This document shows positions 9,473 through 18,422 of a stretch of 64,000 bases of DNA, piece after piece. Below the pieces are notes generated by a model that saw nothing but the letters and a program-made list of their open reading frames with translations, did no database searches and was not told the origin of the DNA. This stretch comes from Aneurinibacillus uraniidurans (GTDB lineage: Bacteria; Bacillota; Bacilli; Aneurinibacillales; Aneurinibacillaceae): positions 2,640,501 to 2,704,500 of the forward strand of contig NZ_CP116902.1 of the NCBI RefSeq assembly GCF_028471905.1, read 5' to 3'. Numbering within the stretch: the stretch's first letter is position 1; each line of letters opens with the position of its first letter. The position numbers were made by a program, and so were the translations under genes.

Positions 9473-10345
9473 ATGGATTTCGCCAAAATAGGCGCGCACA
9501 TTCGAGACATACGAAAGTCATTAAAAATAACTCAGGGAGAAATCGCACACGGAATTTGCACGCAGGGATTAATTAGCCGCATTGAGAAAGGAGAGTTAAT
9601 TCCTTCCGCTGACATTCTCTATAAAATCTCGAAAAAACTCGGTGTAGATATTAATTACTTCTTTCATTATGCGGAAACACCAAGTCTTGCATATGTACAA
9701 GAGGTGATGTATCAAGTGCGCAAGTTCATACGGGATCGTAATTATCAAGAGGTCGCCGAAATCATACATGTTGAAATGAAAAATCCACTATTTCAGCCGC
9801 CTGCCTTCCAGCAATTTTTACTCTGGCATCATGGAATCTGCACATACTACATCCAGAAAAATATGGAGGAAGCATTTGCACTTATTCAGAAAGCGCTTGA
9901 TATGAGTGAACCGGGGAGCAACACTTATTCAGAACGTAACATTGAAATATTGAACAGCATGGCTATTTTATATAGCGAAGAAGGGCAGCATAAAGAGGCC
10001 ATTGCTATTTTAGAAAAAGCAATGACCCATTTAAAAGCGTTGTCCCATCAAAAAGATGCTCGAATCGAAATTCGCTTGCTGTATAGCTTAGCCAAATCCC
10101 TCACAATCGAAGGGCAATATGAAAATTCCATTCATTACTGTCAAAGAGGAAGCAAGCTATGTCTTCAAGCCGAATCACTCTACTTGTTTGGAGAGATGAC
10201 GTTTCAACACGGGTATAATTTATTACAATTGAATCGGAAAGAAGAAGCGCTTGTGTATCTTTATCGGGCTCGCAATATTTTTCAGCTGCAAAATAACGTA
10301 AATTTCGTGGCGTACATAGATGAAGAAATACGCTATCTGGATTAA
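9473..10345 (+). CDS. XRE-family HTH regulator with TPR repeats (RRNPP-like)
   Basis: From the ATG at 9,473, preceded by GAGGTAAAG, the protein has 290 residues. The N-terminus is an XRE helix-turn-helix (IGAHIRDIRKSLKITQGEIA...GLISRIEKGELIPS). The rest, about residues 70-290, is a run of TPR-like helical pairs (EEAFALIQKALDMSE, EAIAILEKAMTHLKA, EEALVYLYRARNIFQ). This architecture is that of RRNPP regulators such as PlcR, NprR and Rgg, which bind a small re-imported peptide. No peptide gene follows it; the small ORF divergent at 9,113-9,304 is the only local candidate. An oligopeptide importer (opp) is encoded at 45-50 kb. Its targets are unknown. Confidence 0.8.
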   Translation: MDFAKIGAHIRDIRKSLKITQGEIAHGICTQGLISRIEKGELIPSADILYKISKKLGVDINYFFHYAETPSLAYVQEVMYQVRKFIRDRNYQEVAEIIHVEMKNPLFQPPAFQQFLLWHHGICTYYIQKNMEEAFALIQKALDMSEPGSNTYSERNIEILNSMAILYSEEGQHKEAIAILEKAMTHLKALSHQKDARIEIRLLYSLAKSLTIEGQYENSIHYCQRGSKLCLQAESLYLFGEMTFQHGYNLLQLNRKEEALVYLYRARNIFQLQNNVNFVAYIDEEIRYLD

Positions 10346-10353
10346 TTGCTTCC

Positions 10354-11217
10354 TTATTTATCGCAAGACAAGTCTGCCATAAATCGCGTCAATTCCTGCA
10401 TATATCCCTCACTCAGCAAATCACTTCCGGCAATAATCGTATCCCGATACGCCGGAGAAGGAGCCATGTCCGGCTGCTTGTTCACAACCGTATACGTCCA
10501 GGCCTGAACCATTCTGTTCTCTACCTTAACTTCGACCATAATTCGCTCATAAATTCCCGCTTTAACACCTTCACGCCTGTCGAGTGCTGGCAGCAAATCC
10601 GCAGGAATTGCATACAGCACCCCCTCTGTCTGCCGCCCCGATGCAGGCAGTACATCTGCCACGCCTCCCTGCCATTTATATGCGGAATAATGTGTGAATC
10701 CAATCCGGTAATCATCCAGCACCGCCCGACTCAACACACGGTATACCGGCACATCGACTGCGAAGCTATCGCGGTTCATACAAGACCCATACGCAAAGTA
10801 CATCTCCCACGCTTCGCCTCGCTGATACGCACGCCAGTCTCCAGCTGGCAGGAAGATTGCATCAGGCTCCAGCCTGTTTTGGTGCCTGTCAGGATATATG
10901 TACACATAGCAGTCATGCGTTTGACCGTCTTCGGTTACAACTGTTGTTACGATGCGTTCATACTCGTTATCCGGACAGTTTGCTTCATATCCTTCCAGCC
11001 AATCCATCGCAGCAAGCGCCGCCGGAACATCGCGCAATTCAAGTAGTTGCCCACTTACTTTTCCGGCACCAGGAATCATCGTTGGATACCCGTACGGGAG
11101 ATGATACAGCCACCCCTGGATTGTCGCTTCCGAAGTACTTTGTACGAAGGGAGACACAACATGATGATTGCTTTCTCCCTTACAGAGCGTTCCATATACG
11201 AATGCTTTGTTAATCAC
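10354..11217 (-). CDS. tandem gamma-glutamylcyclotransferase-like (GGCT) protein
   Basis: The protein has two GGCT/AIG2-like domains in one chain. Domain 1 (about residues 1-135) opens with AFVYGTLCKGE and has WLEGYEAN, and domain 2 (about 140-287) opens with YFAYGSCMNRDSF and has LDRREGVKAGIYERI. The glycine-rich YG(S/T) loop and the following acidic EG position of the active site are present in both. Such enzymes cyclise gamma-glutamyl compounds to release 5-oxoproline. The GTG at 11,217 is preferred because GGGGGA lies at proper distance. It is probably a single gene, 9 bases from the convergent regulator end. Confidence 0.82.
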   Translation of the reverse strand: MINKAFVYGTLCKGESNHHVVSPFVQSTSEATIQGWLYHLPYGYPTMIPGAGKVSGQLLELRDVPAALAAMDWLEGYEANCPDNEYERIVTTVVTEDGQTHDCYVYIYPDRHQNRLEPDAIFLPAGDWRAYQRGEAWEMYFAYGSCMNRDSFAVDVPVYRVLSRAVLDDYRIGFTHYSAYKWQGGVADVLPASGRQTEGVLYAIPADLLPALDRREGVKAGIYERIMVEVKVENRMVQAWTYTVVNKQPDMAPSPAYRDTIIAGSDLLSEGYMQELTRFMADLSCDK

Positions 11218-11239
11218 AAACACTCCCCCTTTTTCTATA

Positions 11240-11265
11240 CAAAAAGGCCCGGAATTCCCCGAGCC
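11240..11265 (-). terminator. terminator after the sugar kinase
   Basis: On the minus strand GGCTCGGGGAATTCCGGGCC forms a stem with one mismatch, followed by TTTTT. It ends the nagA-glycosidase-kinase unit and precedes the cyclotransferase gene. Confidence 0.8.
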
Positions 11266-11280
11266 ACATTTGTTTTACTG

Positions 11281-12267
11281 TTATTCTTGCAAATCATCCA
11301 GTGCCTTGTTAACGGCTGTCATGTACGGCAGCGCTGGAATTGCCCCGCGCTGCTCTGTCGCAAGCGCTCCCGCCGCATTCGCAAACGTAAGCAGCTGCAC
11401 AAGCCCCTCATGATCAAATCCATCGAGCACATCGCCCAAATTACAAGTCATTCGTTCCGCCAACTGGTACAAAACTGCCCCGATAAACGCATCACCCGCA
11501 CCTGTCGCATCCACAGCCTGTGCCGGAATCCCCGGCACATCACCTGTCGAACCATCCGATAACACATACGTACTGCCCTGCTTACCACGTGTAATGAGAA
11601 CAAGCCGCACCCCCTGTGTAAACCAGGATGCTGCCCCTTCTCTTACATTCGCTGTACCCGTCAGAAACTCCAGCTCTTCCTCACTCACCTTCACCACATC
11701 CGCAAGCGGCATGTACGAAAGAATCGTTCGGCGGGCATCTTCTGCCCCAGGCCAGAGAGCAAGTCGCACATTCGGATCATAACTGACCAGCAGGCCATGC
11801 TTCCGTGCCTGTTCCGCGGCATATACCGTAGCCGAGCGTGCCGGTTCTGCAATTAATGACAGCGAGCCAAAATGAAACACAGCCGCATCCGTAAATAGCT
11901 CATCAGTAATGTCGTTTCTTTCAAGTAACATATCCGCTGCCGGATCGCGATAGAACAGGAAATCTCGCTCCCCGTCTTCTTTCAATGACACAAAGGCAAG
12001 CCCCGTCTTCACTTCTGCCGTCCGTGTCAGAAAGCGAGTATCCACGCCAACATCTACAAGTGTCTGAATAAGGAAATCACCAAATGCATCCGCACCTGTT
12101 TTTCCGATGAACCGGGCGCGACCACCAAGCCTGGCAACGGCCGCCGCTACATTAGCAGGCGCCCCCCCTGGCGCTTTGCGAAATGATCCCACATCAGCAA
12201 GCGCCTGCCCGTTCGTTTCCGGCACAAAATCAATCAGCAACTCCCCCAGAGAAAGTACAGCCTTCAC
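11281..12267 (-). CDS. PfkB-family carbohydrate kinase (fructokinase-like)
   Basis: This is a ribokinase-fold sugar kinase of 328 residues. It has the N-terminal GG signature (FRKAPGGAPANVAAAVARLGG) and the C-terminal signature VDATGAGDAFIGAVL with the catalytic Asp in GAGDAF. Sequence style is that of bacterial fructokinase (ScrK), but substrate cannot be set by eye. I chose the GTG at 12,267, which has AGGAGGG at the right distance; the ATG at 12,285 overlaps the stop of the upstream glycosidase. It is the last gene of a nagA-GH2-kinase unit, so it may phosphorylate the sugar released by the glycosidase. Confidence 0.85.
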   Translation of the reverse strand: MKAVLSLGELLIDFVPETNGQALADVGSFRKAPGGAPANVAAAVARLGGRARFIGKTGADAFGDFLIQTLVDVGVDTRFLTRTAEVKTGLAFVSLKEDGERDFLFYRDPAADMLLERNDITDELFTDAAVFHFGSLSLIAEPARSATVYAAEQARKHGLLVSYDPNVRLALWPGAEDARRTILSYMPLADVVKVSEEELEFLTGTANVREGAASWFTQGVRLVLITRGKQGSTYVLSDGSTGDVPGIPAQAVDATGAGDAFIGAVLYQLAERMTCNLGDVLDGFDHEGLVQLLTFANAAGALATEQRGAIPALPYMTAVNKALDDLQE

Positions 12268-12281
12268 TCGTGCAACCCTCC

Positions 12282-14528
12282 TCATAATCCAGCGTTCACA
12301 TCAGCCGCCGTCTCCATCTCCTCTGCCTTACCATGCGTGTGCAGCACACAATCATTGTGAGCCATAACACAACCGTCTCGATCGCGTAGCACCCCTTCTA
12401 ACCGGTATACCTCACCTGAAGCAGGCAAGGTTAGCACAGCCCGATCAAAACAGCGAGTAGAATCCTCCTCAATCAGCGGCGCCAGCACAATGCGTTCTTC
12501 AAGCACCGCTCCGTCCATATCCAGCAGCCGATACGCAATTTCTAATCCTTCATACCCCCGATATTCATCATTGACGACCCACGCTTCCATCGTCACCTGC
12601 ACCGTATCATCCACCCGCTCCACATTACCTGTAAACGACAAAAGCAGAGGCGCAAACGCTTTCTGAATTGCATGATACGCTTTTTTCGGCTGGCGATAAT
12701 AATCAATAATCGCCCAATCAATCGCTGGCCACGTATTTACGAAATGAAACTGTAGTATTCCATTTACCTGGTTATATTTCCGGCGACGCAATGCTTCTGT
12801 ATGTGCCTTATAAAAAGCAACCTGATAGTTTTGCGTCTGCTCTACCAATTCTTCTAAAGAATCCGGCAGCTCACCCGTCCGCTTTTCACAAATTACATTC
12901 TGAAAGCCCCGCTTGCGCCAGGCATTCATATCCGGCGGCCATAGCTCATCAGGTGCGAGAAACCTACGCAGCGATGCCACATCCGGCAATGATTGCGTAC
13001 CGTATTCGGTCACAAACAACGGATTATACTGTTCGGCGTCTTCAATCTTGCCCCAGTACCAGCCCACCCAGTTCACACTCAAATGCTCCGGCACATAGGC
13101 AGCGAAATGATCCCATGTTGCAAAAAAAGGCGGCAGCTCCCCTTGATCAATCAACACCGAATTTTTATGCACAGGACGGGTTGGATCTGCTTTTTGCACG
13201 GTTTCCATCAGCACCGCATCAAGCTTGTTATAATCATGCATACGCGACTCGCTGTGACAACACCAGAGCGCAATTGATGGATGATGCGTGAGGCGCTCAA
13301 CGAATCGGCGGCTTATATCAGCGGCGCGATTGATGAATTCACCGTCAGAGCGGTAGCCCCATTGGAACGGTAAATCTTGAAAAATGAGCAAGCCCTTTTC
13401 ATCACATAGACGATAAAACTCTTCTTTCTCCGCATGAGCGAACAAGCGGGTCATATTCATATGCGCATCGAGCATCATCTGCACGTCACGCTCATATTTC
13501 ATCTCATCCATCAGTGATAAAAACTGATTGGACAAATAATTGTTTCCTTTAATAAAGAGACGCTTGCCATTCACATACACACCCCAATCCGCTTCAATGC
13601 GGATGTCACGAATGCCGAATGTGATTTCCTTCGTCTCGATCACCGTTGTACCGCACGTAAGTTCAACAATCGCACGGTACAAATTCGGCTCCCCGAGTCC
13701 TCGACTCCACCAGAGCATCGGATTTGGCATTACAAGACGCATCATCCGATTTCCAACTCCCGGTGGAACAAATAACCCCTCACTAGTAACAGCAGCTGTA
13801 TCTCCTACAAAATTATGCGGCACAATTCGTACCGTCAGCGCATAGTCCGCTTCCTGTCTACTATCATTGTTCCAGCGCACATCTACATATACGCGGGCAG
13901 ACTTATAATCATCCGCCAAATAAGGAGTAACGCGAACATCCGTCAGATGAACAATCGGGCGCATCTGAAGCACTACATCCTGCCAGATGCCACCCGGATT
14001 TACAAGCGGATTCGGGTATTGTTCATTCGCCGCAGACGGTACTTCCGGGCAGTCCGCGAGACCCTGCTGGCGCACCGGCAGGCAATCCCAGTGATACAGA
14101 CCACCCTTTGCAATCGCCTTACGCTCCGGATTCGCATCCAAAGCAGCAGTCACTTTCACAATCAAATCATTTTCTCTTCCAAAATGAATGGCATCCGTCA
14201 CACGGAAGGAAAACGCATCAAAATCTCCTTCATGCGCTCCAAGATAGTGACCGTTCAACCATACTTCCGCAAAATAATCCACACCACCAAAATGCAAATA
14301 ATACGAAATATCATCTTGTCGTGCTGGCACTGTAAACAGGCGACGATACCACATCACTCCCTGATGGTCCGCAAATCCTGCCTGCTGCCAATGCGCGGGA
14401 ACGATAATATCATGCCACGGTTGTTCACTCGCCTTATATACCACATAGTTGTTGATACTAGTTTCTATTATATTGTCCGGGTCGGGCATGCATTGCCACA
14501 TGCCACTAATGTTTAGTTCCTGATGCAT
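12282..14528 (-). CDS. glycoside hydrolase family 2 protein (beta-mannosidase-like)
   Basis: The 748-residue enzyme has the GH2 layout: a sugar-binding jelly roll (HWQQAGFADHQGVMWYRRLFTVP, VWLNGHYLGAHEG), an immunoglobulin-like domain, and a TIM barrel. The presumed acid/base Glu is in CCHSES near base 13,250 and the nucleophile Glu in VTEYGTQS near base 13,005. There is no signal peptide, so it acts in the cytoplasm on imported oligosaccharides. The start at 14,528 follows GAGGTGG; the frame runs 47 codons farther up but without a good site. With nagA and a PfkB kinase beside it, a substrate containing beta-linked mannose or glucosamine is possible. Beta-mannosidase, exo-glucosaminidase and galactosidase activities cannot be separated here. 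Confidence 0.85.
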   Translation of the reverse strand: MHQELNISGMWQCMPDPDNIIETSINNYVVYKASEQPWHDIIVPAHWQQAGFADHQGVMWYRRLFTVPARQDDISYYLHFGGVDYFAEVWLNGHYLGAHEGDFDAFSFRVTDAIHFGRENDLIVKVTAALDANPERKAIAKGGLYHWDCLPVRQQGLADCPEVPSAANEQYPNPLVNPGGIWQDVVLQMRPIVHLTDVRVTPYLADDYKSARVYVDVRWNNDSRQEADYALTVRIVPHNFVGDTAAVTSEGLFVPPGVGNRMMRLVMPNPMLWWSRGLGEPNLYRAIVELTCGTTVIETKEITFGIRDIRIEADWGVYVNGKRLFIKGNNYLSNQFLSLMDEMKYERDVQMMLDAHMNMTRLFAHAEKEEFYRLCDEKGLLIFQDLPFQWGYRSDGEFINRAADISRRFVERLTHHPSIALWCCHSESRMHDYNKLDAVLMETVQKADPTRPVHKNSVLIDQGELPPFFATWDHFAAYVPEHLSVNWVGWYWGKIEDAEQYNPLFVTEYGTQSLPDVASLRRFLAPDELWPPDMNAWRKRGFQNVICEKRTGELPDSLEELVEQTQNYQVAFYKAHTEALRRRKYNQVNGILQFHFVNTWPAIDWAIIDYYRQPKKAYHAIQKAFAPLLLSFTGNVERVDDTVQVTMEAWVVNDEYRGYEGLEIAYRLLDMDGAVLEERIVLAPLIEEDSTRCFDRAVLTLPASGEVYRLEGVLRDRDGCVMAHNDCVLHTHGKAEEMETAADVNAGL

Positions 14529-14665
14529 GTCAGACCACCTCGATGTATGGGATAAGGGAGAAACGATACCGTTATTACAACAATACGCGGTCTGTGCTTC
14601 GTTCGCTCCACTTTTACAAGAAAACAACTTGTCTACACCGAATGTAATCCTTTTCTTACGCCCGG

Positions 14666-15835
14666 TCAATGGAATTCATAGGCGACTTTCCCACGGCACA
14701 TCGTCAGCACCACTTCGTCTCGCTCATTCAGTACAACAAGATCAGCATCCTTGCCCGGTTCGATGCTGCCTTTACGATCAAACACGCCAATCTGCTTCGC
14801 CGGATTAACCGCCGCCATCCGAACAGCGTCCGCCAGCGTACAACCGGTAAAGGCTTGAACATTCGCGAACGCTTCCCTCATACGAAGAATACTTCCGGCA
14901 AGCGTGCCGTCTGCAAGTGTCGCCTGACCGTCCTGTACGTTCACCTGCTGTCCCCCTAGCTCATACGTACCATTTCCCAAACATTTAGCCCGCATCGCAT
15001 CCGTTACAAGCAGGAGCTTCTCCGCTCCTTTCATATGCCACGCAAGCTTTACCATCTCCGGCACAACATGAATGCCGTCCATAATCAGCTCCGCTGCAAT
15101 TCTTTCATCTAACAGCACCACCCCAGCCACACCTGGCTCACGATGATGCAATCCGCGCATTGCATTAAACAGATGCGTTGCATGTGTTACGCCTGCATCG
15201 GCTGCTGCCTTTACTTGTGCAGATGTAGCATCCGAGTGACCGACGGAAACCGTCACACCCGCCTCACGCAAGTAACGGATAAACGCAAGCGCGTCCGGCA
15301 GTTCCGGTGCCATTGTTACCAGACGAATCGCGCCATCTGCTGCTTCCTGCCACTTCTGAAACCGCTCACGATCCGGATAACACATATGCCGGATAGGCTG
15401 TGCCCCTGCCCGTTTCGGCGACAAAAACGGCCCTTCCAGATGTACACCAAGCACTTCTGCCTGTCCCGGATTCATGCACGTACGCCGGTATTCCCTTACA
15501 TTCATCAAGGCCTGTTCAATCTTTCTTGCCTCTTGCGTCATCGTCGTCGCTAGAAAAGAAGTCGTTCCTTCTGCTGGCAACGCACTCGCTATCGTCCGAA
15601 GTGCGGCTAGATCTCCATCCATCACATCAGCTCCGGCTGCACCGTGAACATGTACATCAATAAAACCAGGCACCAGCTTGTACCCTTGTGGAAACGAAAA
15701 TGTTGCCGCCTGCCAATCATTTATTTTCTCTGTGCTGACCGTACGAATCCACTCACCTTCTACCACTACAACTCCATTCTCAATTCGCTCTGTTCCTGTG
15801 TATATATCCATATTCTGAAAGATTTTCATACGCAT
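14666..15835 (-). CDS. nagA: N-acetylglucosamine-6-phosphate deacetylase
   Basis: NagA removes the acetyl group from GlcNAc-6-phosphate to give glucosamine-6-phosphate. The 389-residue protein shows the amidohydrolase metal site (PGFIDVHVHG), the conserved Glu in VHLEGPFLS, SVGHSDAT, and THLFNAM, and the acid base in LVTDAMRA. The start ATG has AAGGAGG seven bases upstream. It heads a three-gene unit with a GH2 glycosidase and a PfkB kinase. No nagB or sugar transporter is beside it, so the pathway must be completed elsewhere. Confidence 0.93.
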   Translation of the reverse strand: MRMKIFQNMDIYTGTERIENGVVVVEGEWIRTVSTEKINDWQAATFSFPQGYKLVPGFIDVHVHGAAGADVMDGDLAALRTIASALPAEGTTSFLATTMTQEARKIEQALMNVREYRRTCMNPGQAEVLGVHLEGPFLSPKRAGAQPIRHMCYPDRERFQKWQEAADGAIRLVTMAPELPDALAFIRYLREAGVTVSVGHSDATSAQVKAAADAGVTHATHLFNAMRGLHHREPGVAGVVLLDERIAAELIMDGIHVVPEMVKLAWHMKGAEKLLLVTDAMRAKCLGNGTYELGGQQVNVQDGQATLADGTLAGSILRMREAFANVQAFTGCTLADAVRMAAVNPAKQIGVFDRKGSIEPGKDADLVVLNERDEVVLTMCRGKVAYEFH

Positions 15836-15971
15836 GAATATCCTCCTTCTTCTCTTTATCTTACGCTTCTTCAGCTCTGATCACCAATTTCTGTGAAAGT
15901 TAAAGGAATTTAATCCTGTAATATAGAAAAGATCATATCCATAGAACTATATAATTAGCAGGAGGAGAATA

Positions 15972-17030
15972 ATGAAAGCGATCATTACACAACGAATAAG
16001 GCGTGTCATTTGTCTTATATGCCTATATAGTATACTTACATTTCCCGCACAGGCAGCCTCCACCTTCTCTGTAAATCCAAAAGAAACATATACATATGGA
16101 AAAATGGTTCAGGACATCCGAGAGCTTACAAATAAGTATCCCGATATCATACAAGTTAAAATCATTGGCAAATCCGAATACGGGCGGGATCTATATGCTA
16201 TTGGACTTGGCACAGGACCCGCTACTGTTATGATTAACGGCGCTCACCACGCCCGAGAATGGCTAACGTCCACCCTAACCATGCATATGCTCGAACAGTA
16301 CGCATACGCCTATGTAAATGGAACAAAAATTGGTGGCTATGATCCCCATACCATTCTCGACCAAAGCACTATCTGGTTCGTACCGATGGTTAACCCGGAT
16401 GGTGTAACACTTCAACAATCGGGATTGACCGAGTTCCCTAAAAGCGTTCACACGGCACTTATTAGCATGAATGATGGCAGTCGAGACTTCAAGAAATGGA
16501 AAGCTAACGCAAAAGGAATCGACCTGAATCGGCAGTACGAAGGTCTCTGGACACGAAGCCCTTCTCCGACCCGTCCATGGTATAAAAACTTTTCCGGAAC
16601 AACGCCGGTAACTGCCGCAGAAACAAAAGCGCTTGTTACTTTTACCCGCAGCATTGATCCAGAGATGACGATTGCGTACCACAGTAGCGGCCGCATTCTG
16701 TTCTGGGATTTCTATCAGACTGGAAGCGTACGTGCGCGCGACTTAGCCTATGCAAAAGCCTTACATAACCTGACTGGCTACGCACTCGTTTCTCGTACGG
16801 CTGGAGGAAATGGCGGCTATAAAGATTGGTTTGTTACTGCCTATCACCGTCCAGGATTCACGATTGAGATCGGGCCAGTAGTTGGTGAAACCAGTCTGCC
16901 CCTGTCTTGTTTCGCCGAAGAATGGCGCCGCAATCAAGCGGTTGGGCTGTATGCTGCACAAGAATCTGCCCGCCTATATGAAGCCCGACAACCGGCTATA
17001 CAAAAAGGCGAACCACTACCTAAACCATAG
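15972..17030 (+). CDS. secreted M14 zinc carboxypeptidase (gamma-D-glutamyl-diamino acid peptidase I type)
   Basis: The 352-residue protein begins with a signal peptide (RVICLICLYSILTFPAQAA, cleavage near residue 29) followed by one M14 peptidase domain. The zinc site is H93 and E96 in GAHHAREW plus His in AYHSSGR, and the catalytic Glu is in FTIEIGP. The YHSSGR and related segments are typical of peptidases that cut the gamma-D-Glu-meso-diaminopimelate bond of peptidoglycan stem peptides, though LysM wall-binding repeats are absent. AGGAGGAG precedes the start. It stands alone between nagA (divergent) and lhgO (convergent). General carboxypeptidase activity is the alternative. Confidence 0.85.
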   Translation: MKAIITQRIRRVICLICLYSILTFPAQAASTFSVNPKETYTYGKMVQDIRELTNKYPDIIQVKIIGKSEYGRDLYAIGLGTGPATVMINGAHHAREWLTSTLTMHMLEQYAYAYVNGTKIGGYDPHTILDQSTIWFVPMVNPDGVTLQQSGLTEFPKSVHTALISMNDGSRDFKKWKANAKGIDLNRQYEGLWTRSPSPTRPWYKNFSGTTPVTAAETKALVTFTRSIDPEMTIAYHSSGRILFWDFYQTGSVRARDLAYAKALHNLTGYALVSRTAGGNGGYKDWFVTAYHRPGFTIEIGPVVGETSLPLSCFAEEWRRNQAVGLYAAQESARLYEARQPAIQKGEPLPKP

Positions 17031-17047
17031 TCATAACAAACAAAAAT

Positions 17048-17087
17048 AAAGCCCTGATAGACTCACGCATGAATCTGTCAAGGCTTT
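17048..17087. terminator. bidirectional terminator between the M14 peptidase and lhgO
   Basis: AAAGCCCTGATAGA and TCTGTCAAGGCTTT form an imperfect stem. The minus strand has TTTATTTTTGTTTG after it and the plus strand has TTTT, so it can end both convergent units. Confidence 0.75.
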
Positions 17088-17109
17088 TGGTATGTGTCTG
17101 TATATTATA

Positions 17110-18333
17110 TTAAACCGAAATTGTAGTCTTATTCTGAGCATCCACAATCGCAGCCGGAAGATTTTCCACAATCGATTCGCCGATCTTAATGGAAGCTGTT
17201 GCCGCTGGAGACGGTGCGTTACATACATGCATCGACTTCTCACCTGGGAAGATCGCGAAATCGTCTACCATGTTACCATCCGGTTTTAAAGCTTGCGCAC
17301 GAACACCCGCATGTGTTGGAACGATATCTTTCTCAGTCAATTCTGGAATGAGGCGCTGCAAGCTCGCAAGGAATGCTTGCTTGCTGAACGAACGCACGAT
17401 TTCTTTCATGCCTTCCTTCATATTTGGCATTGCCATTTTCCAGAAGCCTGGATATGTCAGTACTTCTGCCAAGTCTTTCAAATCAAAGTCTGATTTCGTA
17501 TAGCCTTCACGTTTGAAGCTTAACACCGCATTCGGACCTGCATGCACATCACCATTAATCATGCGGGTGAAGTGAACACCAAGGAACGGGAAGTCTGGAT
17601 TTGGTACTGGATAGATCAAGTGCTTAACTAGATGCTTTTTCTCTGGTACAAGCTCATAATATTCCCCACGGAACGGAACAATTTTCATTCCTGGGTCTTT
17701 TCCACTCATTTTGGCTACGCGGTCACTGTGCAGACCCGCACAGTTGATTAGATAACGAGACTGGAAGGTTCCATTATTCGTTGTAATCGTAACGCCATCC
17801 GCGCGCTCATCGATTCGTTGCACTTCCGTGCCGAGTCGCAACTCTCCGCCGCCTTCCTGAATGATGCGGGCAAACGTGCGTGCCACACCTACATAATCAG
17901 CGATCCCACAGCTCGAAACACGAATGGCGCCGAGCCCGCGGACGTGCGGTTCAATTTCTTTCAGCTCTTCTACGCTGATTTTAGAAACATTCAGTTCATT
18001 TTCGAGACCGCGCTTATACAGATTGTCCATCAGCGGCAGCTCTTCTGGTTCAGTCGCTACAATAACCTTACCGCACATCTCATACTTAATGCCATGCTCT
18101 TGACAGAAACGAACCATCGCCTCGTTTCCTTCACGAGCAAAACGCGCTTTGAAACTACCTGGCTTATAATAAATACCTGAGTGGATAACACCACTGTTAT
18201 GTCCAGTCTGGTGCTGTGCCCAATCTTTCTCTTTCTCGATCATCACGATTTTGGCGTTCGGAAAACGTTTTGTCAGCGCCATACCTGTTGATAACCCTAC
18301 GATTCCTCCACCGACAATTGCAAAATCAAACAT
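17110..18333 (-). CDS. lhgO: L-2-hydroxyglutarate oxidase/dehydrogenase
   Basis: LhgO is an FAD enzyme that oxidises L-2-hydroxyglutarate to 2-oxoglutarate and feeds electrons to the quinone pool. The start MFDFAIVGGGIVGLSTG contains the dinucleotide-binding GxGxxG, and the conserved HNSGVIHSGIYYKPGS and CAGLHSDRVA segments are those of the family. The start at 18,333 has GGAGGAGAG; the frame extends 12 codons farther up without support. It is the last gene of the unit and directly follows csiD, whose product is its substrate. In E. coli the csiD-lhgO-gabDTP order is the known glutarate operon. Confidence 0.94.
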   Translation of the reverse strand: MFDFAIVGGGIVGLSTGMALTKRFPNAKIVMIEKEKDWAQHQTGHNSGVIHSGIYYKPGSFKARFAREGNEAMVRFCQEHGIKYEMCGKVIVATEPEELPLMDNLYKRGLENELNVSKISVEELKEIEPHVRGLGAIRVSSCGIADYVGVARTFARIIQEGGGELRLGTEVQRIDERADGVTITTNNGTFQSRYLINCAGLHSDRVAKMSGKDPGMKIVPFRGEYYELVPEKKHLVKHLIYPVPNPDFPFLGVHFTRMINGDVHAGPNAVLSFKREGYTKSDFDLKDLAEVLTYPGFWKMAMPNMKEGMKEIVRSFSKQAFLASLQRLIPELTEKDIVPTHAGVRAQALKPDGNMVDDFAIFPGEKSMHVCNAPSPAATASIKIGESIVENLPAAIVDAQNKTTISV

Positions 18334-18422
18334 GCTGTCTCTCCTCCGTTCCAAATACATACGTGGCAAGGCAGGCCTTCACTTGAAAGCCTGCCTGCCT
18401 TAATTATTTATCATTCAACGAA

